Assembly: GCA_025451455.1 (NCBI GenBank)
Contig: JANWKI010000094.1
Coordinates: forward strand, 1-34,444
Direction of reading: 5' to 3'
Length of the DNA: 34,444 nucleotides
DNA from: Ignavibacteria bacterium
GTDB lineage: Bacteria > Bacteroidota > Ignavibacteria > Tepidaquicellales > OLB5
The position numbers were made by a program, and so were the translations under genes. The notes under the pieces are model-generated. The model had not been told where the DNA came from. It did no database searches and worked only from the letters and a program-made list of their open reading frames with translations. Positions 19,422 through 28,856 of this stretch are shown here, piece by piece; within the stretch, counting starts at the first letter, position 1, and every line of letters starts with the position of its first letter.

Positions 19422-19453
19422 CTTGAAACACGGGCATATTATTTGTAATTTTG
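19422..19453 (+). promoter_or_regulatory. Candidate Bacteroidota-type promoter upstream of gdhA
   Basis: CTTG - 20 nt - TAATTTTG, matching the TTTG / TAnnTTTG consensus, ~57 bp before the gdhA start. Confidence 0.4.
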
Positions 19454-19509
19454 TTGATTAATCTAAAAAACGACATTTTGAAACAGTTAACCTCACTTAT
19501 CCGGATTAA

Positions 19510-20817
19510 ATGAGCGAAAGAACCAGTGATATCGCAGGTCCAAGCTATGTAGAGCCGGCGCCCGTCCATCATAACGAACCCAATCCGTTTGAATCGATGA
19601 TGGCTAGATTCGATAAAGCCGCTGAGATACTTAACCTCGAAAAGGGTGTTTATGAATATCTCCAGAAACCTGTAAAACAGGTTATTGTTTCTATCCCTAT
19701 ACAGATGGATAATGGCGAAATTAAGGTATTTGAAGGTTACCGTGTTATTCATGATAATATCCTCGGACCATCCAAAGGCGGAATAAGGTATGCCCCCGAT
19801 GTAACACTTGATGAAGTAAAAGCGCTTGCTTCATGGATGACATGGAAATGCGCAGTAGCAAATATTCCTTTCGGCGGAGCAAAAGGCGCAGTAAGATGCG
19901 ATCCTTCAAAGCTTTCGAAAGTTGAGCTCGAAAAAATTACAAGGCGTTATACTGCAAACATGTTCAATGTATTCGGTCCGGAATCCGATATTCCCGCCCC
20001 TGACATGAATACCAACGAACAGACAATGGCGTGGATAATGGATACATATTCTATGCACTCGCAGCGCACGGAAACTGCAGTCGTTACCGGTAAGCCATTA
20101 ATTATCGGCGGTTCTTTAGGCAGAGTCGAAGCAACAGGACGCGGTGTAATGATATCAACACTTGAAGCCCTGAAAAAGCTTGGCTTGAATCCCTCAGATG
20201 TTACAGTTGTTGTTCAGGGATTCGGGAATGTAGGTTCGATAAGCGCGAAACTATTGAAAGCAGAAGGATGCAAGATAATCGGTATAAGTGATGTTACAGG
20301 CGGGTATTATAATCCAAAAGGAATTGAAGTCGAGTCAGCTATTGATTACGTAAAGCAGAACCGCACACTTGAAGGCTCAAATTTCGGTGAGAAGATAACC
20401 AATGAAGAGCTCTTAGAACTGAACTGTGATGTACTGGTACCTGCTGCCAAGGAAGACCAGATAAGCGCAGATAATGCCGGAAACATTAAAGCCAGGCTGA
20501 TTGTTGAAGGCGCTAACGGCCCCACTATGAGTGAGGCAGATGAAATACTGAAAGAAAAAGGTATTATGGTTATCCCGGATATTTTAGCAAATGCAGGCGG
20601 TGTAACGGTTTCTTACTTTGAATGGGTTCAGAACCGCCTTGGCTATTACTGGGATATTGACGATATTAACAAACGCCATGACAGAATGATGAGAGAGGCA
20701 TTTGAGTGTGTTTATGATACTGCAAATAAGTATAAGACAACAATGAGGCTTGGAGCATATATCTTTGCAATCGATAAAGTTGCCCGGACATTGGTTCTAA
20801 GGGGCATTTACGGATGA
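19510..20817 (+). CDS. gdhA: Glutamate dehydrogenase (Glu/Leu/Phe/Val dehydrogenase family)
   Basis: GYRVIHDNILGPSKGGIRYAPDVTLDEVKALASWMTWKCAVANIPFGGAKG; VVQGFGNVGS. Confidence 0.95.
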   Translation: MSERTSDIAGPSYVEPAPVHHNEPNPFESMMARFDKAAEILNLEKGVYEYLQKPVKQVIVSIPIQMDNGEIKVFEGYRVIHDNILGPSKGGIRYAPDVTLDEVKALASWMTWKCAVANIPFGGAKGAVRCDPSKLSKVELEKITRRYTANMFNVFGPESDIPAPDMNTNEQTMAWIMDTYSMHSQRTETAVVTGKPLIIGGSLGRVEATGRGVMISTLEALKKLGLNPSDVTVVVQGFGNVGSISAKLLKAEGCKIIGISDVTGGYYNPKGIEVESAIDYVKQNRTLEGSNFGEKITNEELLELNCDVLVPAAKEDQISADNAGNIKARLIVEGANGPTMSEADEILKEKGIMVIPDILANAGGVTVSYFEWVQNRLGYYWDIDDINKRHDRMMREAFECVYDTANKYKTTMRLGAYIFAIDKVARTLVLRGIYG

Positions 20818-20828
20818 TACCGAATGAG

Positions 20829-20847
20829 ACAGGTATTAACCTGTTTT
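20829..20847 (+). terminator. Possible terminator after gdhA
   Basis: ACAGGT-ATTA-ACCTGTTTT hairpin 12 bp after the gdhA stop; short stem and T-run. Confidence 0.4.
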
Positions 20848-20876
20848 CAAACTAAATATAAGAACGATCACAAAAT

Positions 20877-21527
20877 TTGGCCAAAACGTTCATTTATGTA
20901 ATTCTGCTTCTCACAGGCGTAAATTTTTGCATTCTGCAGGGTCAAACACCGAAAAAGACAAACCTTGAAGTACTTGAACAGGATATTTCCGGAGAGCTTG
21001 AAAAGTTTTTTTACTACCCGGATTTAAACAGGGATATTCAGTTCGTCTTCTATGTAACATCTGTAAGTAAAGAAAAGAATGAAAAGAAGTTCATCGAGTC
21101 TGTAATAAAAAAAACTGCTGAAAAAAACAGGCTTAAGATTAGTTTTTCGAAAGATGAACAAATGCTCTCGTCAGATAGTGTTTATAATAAAGTAAATATT
21201 GGAATTGTTAAGCTTAAAACTGATTACACGAAGTTTGTTAAAAACCAGTTCCTGGGCGATAAATCTATTCAGCGTGTTGTAACTTCAGAACTCTCTATTG
21301 AGATCACAACAAACAGGGATATATTGTCAGTTAAGGACAGTATATTAACCGGTTACAAAGATGAAATTCCGTATGAGAACTTCGAAGAATTCGAAAGCAG
21401 TGAATACCATTTCACACAGTCAATACCGCCGGGTATCAGCTGGCTTGAAACAATAATTTTCCCAGCAGTTATCATAACGGTTTCTGCAGTAGCAGCAATA
21501 CTTTTTTTTACAATAAGGTCTAAATAA
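20877..21527 (+). CDS. Hypothetical exported protein with C-terminal transmembrane anchor
   Basis: TTG start; N-terminal signal-like segment; C-terminal hydrophobic helix followed by RSK; no family recognised. Confidence 0.7.
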   Translation: MAKTFIYVILLLTGVNFCILQGQTPKKTNLEVLEQDISGELEKFFYYPDLNRDIQFVFYVTSVSKEKNEKKFIESVIKKTAEKNRLKISFSKDEQMLSSDSVYNKVNIGIVKLKTDYTKFVKNQFLGDKSIQRVVTSELSIEITTNRDILSVKDSILTGYKDEIPYENFEEFESSEYHFTQSIPPGISWLETIIFPAVIITVSAVAAILFFTIRSK

Positions 21528-21531
21528 CAAA

Positions 21532-22308
21532 TTGAAAATAACAAAATATATTATACCGGCACTTACCGCTGTATTCATCATATTTTACGCCTCCGGATGC
21601 GGTTCATCAAAATCTGATATCAGCACTGACGATCCTGAGAAAGCATTTTACATGGCTAAGAAAAAGTTCGATAATAAAGACTATGTGGATGCTATTGAAG
21701 ATTTTTCATTCATAAAAATACGTTTTAAAGGAACAGAAATATCAGATAAGGCGCAGTATTACCTTGCTGAAAGCTATTACTACCAGAAAGAGTACCTTCT
21801 GGCTGAATATGAGTACCGCACTTTTCTTAAGGAATACTCCGTAAGCCCCCTTGTTCCGACTGCAAAATACATGCTCGCCTGTACATATTACGGGCTCTCC
21901 CCGAAATATTCCCTGGACCAGGAGTATACCAAAGAAGCAATCGACGAATTCCTTTCATATATAGAAATGTATCCGCTGGATAAAAATGTACCCGATGCTG
22001 AAAAGAAGGTCAAAGAGCTTAAAAATAAGCTCGCTTACAAGAGTTTCCATACGGCTGAGCTTTACATGAAAACTGATTATTACAAGGCAGCAGCAGTATA
22101 TTTTCAGTATGTATACGAAAATTATATTGATTCAGACTGGGCAGATGATGCTATGGTTGGCCAGGCAGATGCATTTATAAACGGAAAAAAATATGCGGAT
22201 GCCAAAAAGGTTCTGGAAAGATTTTATAAACTTTTTCCCAAGAGCGACCAGAAATCAAAAGCCGACAGATTGAAAAATAAGATCCGTGAAAACATGCAAT
22301 ACGACTAA
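21532..22308 (+). CDS. bamD: Outer membrane protein assembly factor BamD (TPR lipoprotein)
   Basis: Lipobox YASGCGSS; TPR-like DPEKAFYMAKKKFDNKDYVDAIEDFSFI...AQYYLAESYYYQKEYLLAEYEYRTFLKEYS; TTG start. Confidence 0.88.
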   Translation: MKITKYIIPALTAVFIIFYASGCGSSKSDISTDDPEKAFYMAKKKFDNKDYVDAIEDFSFIKIRFKGTEISDKAQYYLAESYYYQKEYLLAEYEYRTFLKEYSVSPLVPTAKYMLACTYYGLSPKYSLDQEYTKEAIDEFLSYIEMYPLDKNVPDAEKKVKELKNKLAYKSFHTAELYMKTDYYKAAAVYFQYVYENYIDSDWADDAMVGQADAFINGKKYADAKKVLERFYKLFPKSDQKSKADRLKNKIRENMQYD

Positions 22309-22321
22309 TCTAAATCCTGAA

Positions 22322-22804
22322 ATGAAACCAAAAACAATGAAAGAATCACAGGTAACAATGGTTGAGCTTGTTCTGCCAAATGATACTAACATTCTCAATA
22401 ACCTGCTCGGCGGAAGGCTGATGCACTGGATGGATATTGCGGCAGCTATGGCTGCATCACGCCACAGCCACACAGTTGCTGTAACCGCAGAGGTTGATGA
22501 CCTCTCCTTCCATGAGCCTATCAGGCTCGGGAACATTGTTTCATTAAAAGCTTCTGTCAACAGGGCTTTTAATACGTCTATGGAAGTCGGTATTAAGGTT
22601 GAGGTAGAGGATTTCAGGACAGGAGAGAAAAAGCATTCCAACAGCGCATATTTTACATTTGTAAGTATAGATAGTGTTACCGGGAAAAAAATGCCGGTTG
22701 CCCCTGTTATCCCCGAGACCGATGAAGAAAAGAAATGGTTTGAAGATGCACTGGTGAGAAGAACTCAGCGGCTGAAGAAAAAGCATGGTATCTTTCAGCA
22801 TTAA
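22322..22804 (+). CDS. Acyl-CoA thioesterase, hotdog fold
   Basis: LGGRLMHWMDIAAAMAASRHSH, VDDLSFHEPIRLGNIV; internal ATG preferred because the track start overlaps bamD. Confidence 0.88.
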   Translation: MKPKTMKESQVTMVELVLPNDTNILNNLLGGRLMHWMDIAAAMAASRHSHTVAVTAEVDDLSFHEPIRLGNIVSLKASVNRAFNTSMEVGIKVEVEDFRTGEKKHSNSAYFTFVSIDSVTGKKMPVAPVIPETDEEKKWFEDALVRRTQRLKKKHGIFQH

Positions 22805-22807
22805 ATA

Positions 22808-23437
22808 ATGGGTGGTTTAACAGATATCAGGCTGGAAGCAGTAAACCTTACAAAAAAATTTGACAGGAAAACAATTTTCGAAAATGTGAACTTTGAACTT
22901 ACAAAAAAAAGTTCAGTTGCTATTACCGGCAGAAACGGCTCGGGCAAATCAACGCTCATTAAGATTATTGCAAATCTGCTCACGCAAAGCTCAGGTGAGC
23001 TTAATTTGTTTTCCGATGGCAAAAAAGTGAAGAAAGAAATTGTTTACCGGTATATCGGATTTGTTTCGCCTTACCTTAATCTTTATGACGAATTTACGGG
23101 CGCTGAAAACCTGAAAATTGCTTCGGCAATCAGGGGCATTTCCGGTGATAATTCAGATTCTGTCCTGAAACAAGTCGGGTTGTTTGAAAGAAGGCATGAC
23201 CTGCTGAAAATATATTCATCCGGAATGAAACAGCGGCTGAAGATAGCATTTTCAATCCTTCACGATCCCTATATACTCCTGCTTGATGAGCCAACAAGCA
23301 ATCTTGATCTTGAGGGTGTCAGTGTAGTTGATGACATCGCAGGCGGGTACAAAAAAGACAGGATATTAATTATTGCAACCAATGATGCACATGAGAAGTC
23401 ACTCTGTGACTCAGAAATAAATCTTAATAAAATTTAG
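22808..23437 (+). CDS. ccmA: ABC transporter ATP-binding protein, heme exporter CcmA-like
   Basis: Walker A GRNGSGKSTLIKII; signature YSSGMKQRLKIA; Walker B ILLLDEPTSNLD; directly precedes ccmB. Confidence 0.82.
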   Translation: MGGLTDIRLEAVNLTKKFDRKTIFENVNFELTKKSSVAITGRNGSGKSTLIKIIANLLTQSSGELNLFSDGKKVKKEIVYRYIGFVSPYLNLYDEFTGAENLKIASAIRGISGDNSDSVLKQVGLFERRHDLLKIYSSGMKQRLKIAFSILHDPYILLLDEPTSNLDLEGVSVVDDIAGGYKKDRILIIATNDAHEKSLCDSEINLNKI

Positions 23438-23471
23438 TACAGTATCATTTTTCATCTAAACTCAACAATAA

Positions 23472-24134
23472 ATGTTTAAACAGGCAATAGCAATTTGTAA
23501 AAAGGACTTCCGTTCTGAAATCAGGACACGCTATGCCATTAATGCACTGTTAATGTTTATTATTGTGGTTATTTCGGTAATTAAGTTCTCCCTTGGAGAA
23601 GAAAAGCTTTCTGCTGAAATGAATGCAGGTCTGATATGGATCATTATATTCTTCGCCACTTCAAACGGCCTTTCAAGGGTATTTGTTTCTGAAGAAGAAC
23701 GGGGCACATCTTTGGTACTGAAGTTAAGCAGTGAAGCAAGGTCGGTAATTCTGGGCAAGCTTATTTTTAACACTGTCTTAACATTCATAATTAATTTCTT
23801 CATCATAATATTGTATATATTAATTACTGATCTTACAATAAAGAACATCGCCCTTTTTTCGCTTTCTGTCTCCCTGGGTACCCTGGGCTTATCTGCCGTA
23901 ATGACAATTATTGCGGCGCTTATTTCAAAGGCAGGTTCAAAGGGAACTTTGTATCCCGTCCTTTCATTCCCTTTGCTGCTTCCGCTCATGCTTGCATCCA
24001 TAAGCTCAACCTGGCTTACTATTGAAGGCGCCGGGCTAAGTGCAATAGCAGGCGAACTGCAGATGATGGTATCCTACACAATTGTGGTTATTACGGCTTC
24101 ATTTTTGCTATTTGAGCTGATTTGGAATGATTAG
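23472..24134 (+). CDS. ccmB: Heme exporter protein CcmB
   Basis: KKDFRSEIRTRYAINALLMF, EEERGTSLVLKLS, PVLSFPLLLPLMLAS; multiple TM helices. Confidence 0.87.
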   Translation: MFKQAIAICKKDFRSEIRTRYAINALLMFIIVVISVIKFSLGEEKLSAEMNAGLIWIIIFFATSNGLSRVFVSEEERGTSLVLKLSSEARSVILGKLIFNTVLTFIINFFIIILYILITDLTIKNIALFSLSVSLGTLGLSAVMTIIAALISKAGSKGTLYPVLSFPLLLPLMLASISSTWLTIEGAGLSAIAGELQMMVSYTIVVITASFLLFELIWND

Positions 24135-24187
24135 GGATATCGCTTAAGACGAGCTACAAGAATAACAACAACTGTTAATATCAAACA

Positions 24188-24205
24188 GTGTAAAAATTTT
24201 TACAC
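24188..24205. promoter_or_regulatory. 18-bp perfect palindrome GTGTAAAAATTTTTACAC, operator-like
   Basis: Read directly, in the intergenic gap between ccmB and the TPR gene, ~78 bp before the TPR start. Confidence 0.45.
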
Positions 24206-24282
24206 CCTCTTAATCTCAATAATAACTTGACATATCAACAAAAAAATTTTAGATTGAATTAATAAAAATTCAGGAGTTGAAA

Positions 24283-25692
24283 ATGGGATTTTTTGACGAC
24301 ATTGAGTTCGAAGAAGGTTCTAAAAGCAAAAATAAAGATAAGGAAGAGTTAATAGCATCGCTTCTAAGAAAAGGCGAACGCTGCATGCCCGACCTTGACC
24401 TGGATTCGATTGATGACATAGTAAATTATCTCCTGGAAAAGAATCAGCATGATAAAGCGATCAACTGCGTTGACTCCCTTCTTGATTATTATCCGTACTC
24501 CAACGAAATCTGGCAGAGGAAAGCTATTATTTATGATCACAAAGGCGATTATGAAAATGCCATTGAATGTTTTGATAAGGCAATCAGCTTAAACCCTAAT
24601 GATGAAGAATCACTTATCAACAAAGGAATTACACTGGATAACTCCGGCGGGTTTTTAGATGCTTTGAAGTGTTTTGATGATGTTCTGAACTTTGCTCCCC
24701 ATAATATTGACGCTTTATTCAACAAGGGGCTGGTTCTTGAAAAATGTGACCGGTTTGAAGATGCAATCTTCTGTTTTGAGAAGATCATTGAGCTTGAGCC
24801 TGATCATAAAGATGCTTTTTACGAGCTTGGTTATTGCTTTGATTATATAGAGAGGCTTAGCGATTCGCTCAGCTCTTACGACAAACACATTAATATTGTT
24901 CCTTTCAATTACAATGCATGGTATAACAAGGGTGTAGTACTTAGCCGCATGGGCAGGTATTATTATGCAATTGAAAGCTACGAGATGGCGCTTTCTGTCA
25001 ACCCGAAGTTTGCATCTGCATGGTATAACAAAGGCAATGCTTACGCAAGCCTTGGTATATTAACAAAAGCCATTGCCGATTACAAAACAGCGCTTTCTTA
25101 CAACAGGAAAGATGTATTTGCACTGTATAACTTAGCAAGCGCTTACGAGCAAATTGGCAATAACAGGGAAGCAATAGAAACTTTTACAAAGGCAATTGCA
25201 GTTGATCCTGCTCACTACGAGTCTTATTTCGGAAGGGGGAACTGTTATTACCAGCTGGAGGATTTCAATAAGTCATTGAGAGATTATGATAAAGCTGTTG
25301 AATTATTCCGTGAGAACCCGGAGTTATGGTATGCTAAGGCAGATGCCGAATACAATCTGGGCAGAATCCCGGAATCGATCCAAAGCTACAAAACTGTACT
25401 GGCTTTAAATCCGGATAACAGGCAGGCTTCGCTTGACCTGGCAAATACATATATCGATATTGAAAAGTATGACGATGCCGACAGTATCTTATGCGCACTT
25501 ATTGAATCTAACCCTGCATGGGCAGAGCCTTATTATTCCAAATCGAAACTGAATTTTCTGAAGGCAGAAATTGAGATTGGCATTAAATATATCGAAATGG
25601 CTTTTACTATTAACCCGCAGGACAGGTTTGATTACGAATTTGAGGCTGATTGGGAAAAGGTGCTGCAGTTTTTAATTTCAAGAGACGCATAA
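24283..25692 (+). CDS. Tetratricopeptide repeat protein
   Basis: Tandem TPRs (AIECFDKAISLNPNDEESLINKGITLDNSG...); AGGAG 6 nt before ATG 24283 supports that start over TTG 24277. Confidence 0.92.
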   Translation: MGFFDDIEFEEGSKSKNKDKEELIASLLRKGERCMPDLDLDSIDDIVNYLLEKNQHDKAINCVDSLLDYYPYSNEIWQRKAIIYDHKGDYENAIECFDKAISLNPNDEESLINKGITLDNSGGFLDALKCFDDVLNFAPHNIDALFNKGLVLEKCDRFEDAIFCFEKIIELEPDHKDAFYELGYCFDYIERLSDSLSSYDKHINIVPFNYNAWYNKGVVLSRMGRYYYAIESYEMALSVNPKFASAWYNKGNAYASLGILTKAIADYKTALSYNRKDVFALYNLASAYEQIGNNREAIETFTKAIAVDPAHYESYFGRGNCYYQLEDFNKSLRDYDKAVELFRENPELWYAKADAEYNLGRIPESIQSYKTVLALNPDNRQASLDLANTYIDIEKYDDADSILCALIESNPAWAEPYYSKSKLNFLKAEIEIGIKYIEMAFTINPQDRFDYEFEADWEKVLQFLISRDA

Positions 25693-25734
25693 ACAACAAT
25701 TTCCCTGCATAATTAATTCAAGACTTACTGATCA

Positions 25735-26403
25735 CTATTCTTTTAAGACAACTTCCAGAACCTTCTTGTCCTTTATCTGCAGAAGGCGCTTGCTCTTCAG
25801 CCTCCTGACTATATCATAATTATGAGTCGCTATAAAAACGGCAGTTCCTTTATAATTGATATCCAGCAGAAGCTTCACTATTTCGAAAGATACAAACGGG
25901 TCCAAATTTCCCGTGGGCTCATCTGCTATCAATATGTAAGGTTCATTTACAATTGCCCGGGCAATGGAAACACGCTGCTGCTCACCGCCTGAGAGTTCCT
26001 GGGGCATCTTTTTGTATGAATCGAATACCCCGACTTCGCTCAGCACATTATACACTTTTTTCTTTATTACATCAGGCTTCAGCCCCGCGAGATACAGCGG
26101 CAGTGCGACATTTTCAAACACATCCCTGTCATTTAAAAGCTTGTAATCCTGAAACACAAATCCGATCTTCCTCCTGAGCGAAGGGATCTCAGGCTTTTTA
26201 ATATGCTTTGAATTCACTCCGTAAACTATGACCTCGCCCCTGGCCGGGAATAATTCCATATTTATCATTCTAAGCAGGGTAGTTTTCCCCATGCCGCTTT
26301 CCCCTATCAGAAATACAAACTCGCCTTTATCGATGCTGAAGGATACATCACTAAAAAGGTTTTTGGAGGGATACGAAAATGTTATGTCTTTGAATTCTAT
26401 CAA
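25735..26403 (-). CDS. ftsE: Cell division ATP-binding protein FtsE
   Basis: GESGMGKTTLLRMI, VFQDYKLLNDRDVFENVALPL, LSGGEQQRVSIARAIVNEPYILIADEPTGNLDP. Confidence 0.88.
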   Translation of the reverse strand: MIEFKDITFSYPSKNLFSDVSFSIDKGEFVFLIGESGMGKTTLLRMINMELFPARGEVIVYGVNSKHIKKPEIPSLRRKIGFVFQDYKLLNDRDVFENVALPLYLAGLKPDVIKKKVYNVLSEVGVFDSYKKMPQELSGGEQQRVSIARAIVNEPYILIADEPTGNLDPFVSFEIVKLLLDINYKGTAVFIATHNYDIVRRLKSKRLLQIKDKKVLEVVLKE

Positions 26404-26410
26404 TTATTTT

Positions 26411-27382
26411 TTAATGTCTATTCTTAACACGGTTTTTGAATATTCTGTCTGCCCATTTAATTGCCTCTGAAAGGCTTGCTTCACTTGCCTTATTTTTTCC
26501 GGCAATATCAAATGCTGTGCCATGGTCCGGTGAAGTCCTTACAAAGCTTAACCCCGCAGTAAAATTTGTTCCGTAATGCCCTGCCAGCATTTTGAAGGGA
26601 ATAAATCCCTGGTCATGGTACATTGCAAAGGTCATATCAAACTTCCTGTATGCCTTCGAAGCAAAATATGCATCCGGTGAAAAAGGCCCGTTAAACTTAT
26701 CATTGCCATACTTTGCATTCAATAACCTAATTGCCGGAGAAATGACCCTGCTCTCCTCATCTCCGATTAACCCGCTATCACCTGCATGCGGATTTAAGCC
26801 AAGCACTCCGACCAGCGGCTTTTTCACCAACAGATCTTTCCTTAACGAATCATAGCACACGGAAAGTTTTCTTTTCAAAAGATCTCTAGTGATAAGTCCT
26901 GCAACTTTTTTTAGCGGCGGATGCGTAGTTGCAAAACCCATATTCAGCCTGCCTGAAAGCATCATCATGCATGTTTCTTTTGCTTTTCCAAGAGCTCCAA
27001 GCATTTCAGTGTGCCCGTCAAATCTGTAACCCCCGAGGTTCAATGCTTTTTTTGATATTGGCGCAGTAACAATTGCATCATAATCTCCTGCTAGACACAG
27101 CTCGATTGCTGTTTGAACTGCCAGACCCGATATAAATCCCGAGGCAGCTGTTATTCTGCCGGTTTCTATCTTTACTTTTTCACCGCCGATCGGCAGAATG
27201 TTAAAGTTATCTGCTGTAAGCCTTATATTAAACTTTCCTGCATAATGTGAAAGAACAGAAAACGGTGAAACCACTGTTATGTCATACTTCTTTATAATCC
27301 GGCTATTTTTAAGGGTTTTGAGCACTATTTCGGGGCCGATGCCGTTAATATCCCCGATTGTTATCAGTATTCTGGTTTTCAC
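26411..27382 (-). CDS. pdxA: 4-hydroxythreonine-4-phosphate dehydrogenase
   Basis: TIGDINGIGPEIVLK, VTAPISKKALN, GHTEMLG, YHDQGFIPFKML, RTSPDHGTAFDIAGK. Confidence 0.95.
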   Translation of the reverse strand: MKTRILITIGDINGIGPEIVLKTLKNSRIIKKYDITVVSPFSVLSHYAGKFNIRLTADNFNILPIGGEKVKIETGRITAASGFISGLAVQTAIELCLAGDYDAIVTAPISKKALNLGGYRFDGHTEMLGALGKAKETCMMMLSGRLNMGFATTHPPLKKVAGLITRDLLKRKLSVCYDSLRKDLLVKKPLVGVLGLNPHAGDSGLIGDEESRVISPAIRLLNAKYGNDKFNGPFSPDAYFASKAYRKFDMTFAMYHDQGFIPFKMLAGHYGTNFTAGLSFVRTSPDHGTAFDIAGKNKASEASLSEAIKWADRIFKNRVKNRH

Positions 27383-27398
27383 TAAGGCAAATATATAT

Positions 27399-28529
27399 TT
27401 ATGAATCTGCTACTGCAAGGCATTCATCGAAATATTTCCCGGCTGCTTCTATTCTTCTTTTTATTGAAGGATGCGAGTAAGACCAGAACTCAACCAGCTT
27501 ATTAGGTTCCTCATTTGAGAGATTCTGATCTGAGAGCTTTAACATGGCTGACCTGTATGAGGCAATGTCTTTTGTAGTATCAAGCGCAAAACGGTCTGCT
27601 TCAAATTCAAACTTGCGTGAAAGCCCGGCGCCTATCGGACTTGTAAAAAAACTGAAAACCGCAGCAATCAAAGCAAGCAATGGCAGGGCTCCGATTTCCC
27701 ATGGATTGACAAAACAAAACATGGAAAGCAGCCACAGGTAGATCTTTGACATGATGAACAATCCTGCAAATGTTGCCGCTAAGGAAAAAAGAATATTCTT
27801 CTTGATATGCCCTTTTTTGTAGTGGCCAAGCTCATGGGCAAATACTGTTTCTATTTCATCATCCGTGAATGTTTCAAGCAAAGTATCGCCAAGAATAATT
27901 CTTTTGGTTTTACCCATTCCTGTAAATGCAGCATTTGCTTTTTTTGTTGTTTTGCTCATGTTGAATTTATAAATACCGCTGACTTTGAATCCGGCTTTTT
28001 CGCATAATGCCATTAGCTTGCCTGTTAAGTCTTCGTTTTCAATCCTGGAGAATTTATAAAACAATGGGAAGATCAGAACCGGCGCAATTTGAGCAAGCAA
28101 AACCGTATATCCCCAAACAATGCATGCAAGGTACAGCCACCAAAGCTCATAGCTTGAAATAAGCCAGTAAAACAAAAATGCTATCGGCGCACCGATCACA
28201 CCGCCTACGAGCGCTGCTTTTATTTTTTCCTTTATCCACCCGCCGAAGGTAAGGTTTGAGAGCTCAAACTTATGCTCCAGCCTGTAACCGAAAACATAAT
28301 CAACCGGAAAGAAAAGCAATGAGCTGAATATTCCAATAACAGCGCCGAATATCACGAGTGCCAGGTATGGGTTTGATGTAAAGCTGAAAGCGTAGATCTC
28401 AAGCTTCTTGCTGTAACCAAGCGCAAGGAAAAGCACTAAGATCACAAGTGATACAACACCCTCAACTATACCAACAGTCAGTTTTATTTTCTCGTATTTC
28501 TTAGCAAGCTCTTTCCTCGTTTCATCCAT
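27399..28529 (-). CDS. M48 family metalloprotease (Ste24/CAAX protease-like)
   Basis: FAHELGHYKKGHIKKN zinc motif; multiple TM helices; FEADRFAL. Confidence 0.92.
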   Translation of the reverse strand: MDETRKELAKKYEKIKLTVGIVEGVVSLVILVLFLALGYSKKLEIYAFSFTSNPYLALVIFGAVIGIFSSLLFFPVDYVFGYRLEHKFELSNLTFGGWIKEKIKAALVGGVIGAPIAFLFYWLISSYELWWLYLACIVWGYTVLLAQIAPVLIFPLFYKFSRIENEDLTGKLMALCEKAGFKVSGIYKFNMSKTTKKANAAFTGMGKTKRIILGDTLLETFTDDEIETVFAHELGHYKKGHIKKNILFSLAATFAGLFIMSKIYLWLLSMFCFVNPWEIGALPLLALIAAVFSFFTSPIGAGLSRKFEFEADRFALDTTKDIASYRSAMLKLSDQNLSNEEPNKLVEFWSYSHPSIKRRIEAAGKYFDECLAVADS

Positions 28530-28622
28530 ACATGCAAAATAGATTTAACAGGCGAATAATTAAACTTATAAATTATTACATATTCCTCCGGTTATCAAAT
28601 CAAGAGCCAAGAACTTTCTTTG

Positions 28623-28648
28623 CCGTTGGTGAGAACACCAACGACGGC
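28623..28648. repeat. GTTGGTG-family palindrome CGTTGGTG-AGAA-CACCAACG(ACGGC)
   Basis: Perfect 8-bp arms with flanking GCCG/ACGGC. Confidence 0.7.
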
Positions 28649-28668
28649 GTGAAAAGGGGTATTTTTCC

Positions 28669-28723
28669 GTAGCCGCAAGCTTTAGCTTGCGAATTTACAG
28701 CACAGCCTGAAGGCTGCGGCTAC
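28669..28723. repeat. 55-bp palindromic element GTAGCCGCA...TGCGGCTAC with two internal hairpins
   Basis: Outer arms GTAGCCGCA/TGCGGCTAC; inner GCAAGCTTTAGCTTGC and CAGCCTGAAGGCTG. Confidence 0.78.
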
Positions 28724-28856
28724 AAATCACAATTAATAAACTCAATAATACAAATGCTGCATCAAATACTCCACTACCTTACTTACCATACTAAGCTATT
28801 TGTCTTGAACAATCTTAAAAATAGTATTAAGTTTTTTAAAAATAACTCAATTTATA

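Noticed and set aside
18889-19426. Plus-strand ORFs 18889..19206, 19092..19289, 19223..19426
   Set aside because: They run through the palindromic repeats (e.g. NIRPLRGQSLL from GACCCCTACGGGGTC) and no domain is recognisable; treated as repeat-derived.
25735-26403. Missing ftsX next to ftsE as an anomaly
   Set aside because: I believe separated ftsE genes are common in Bacteroidota, so it is not evidence of anything unusual.
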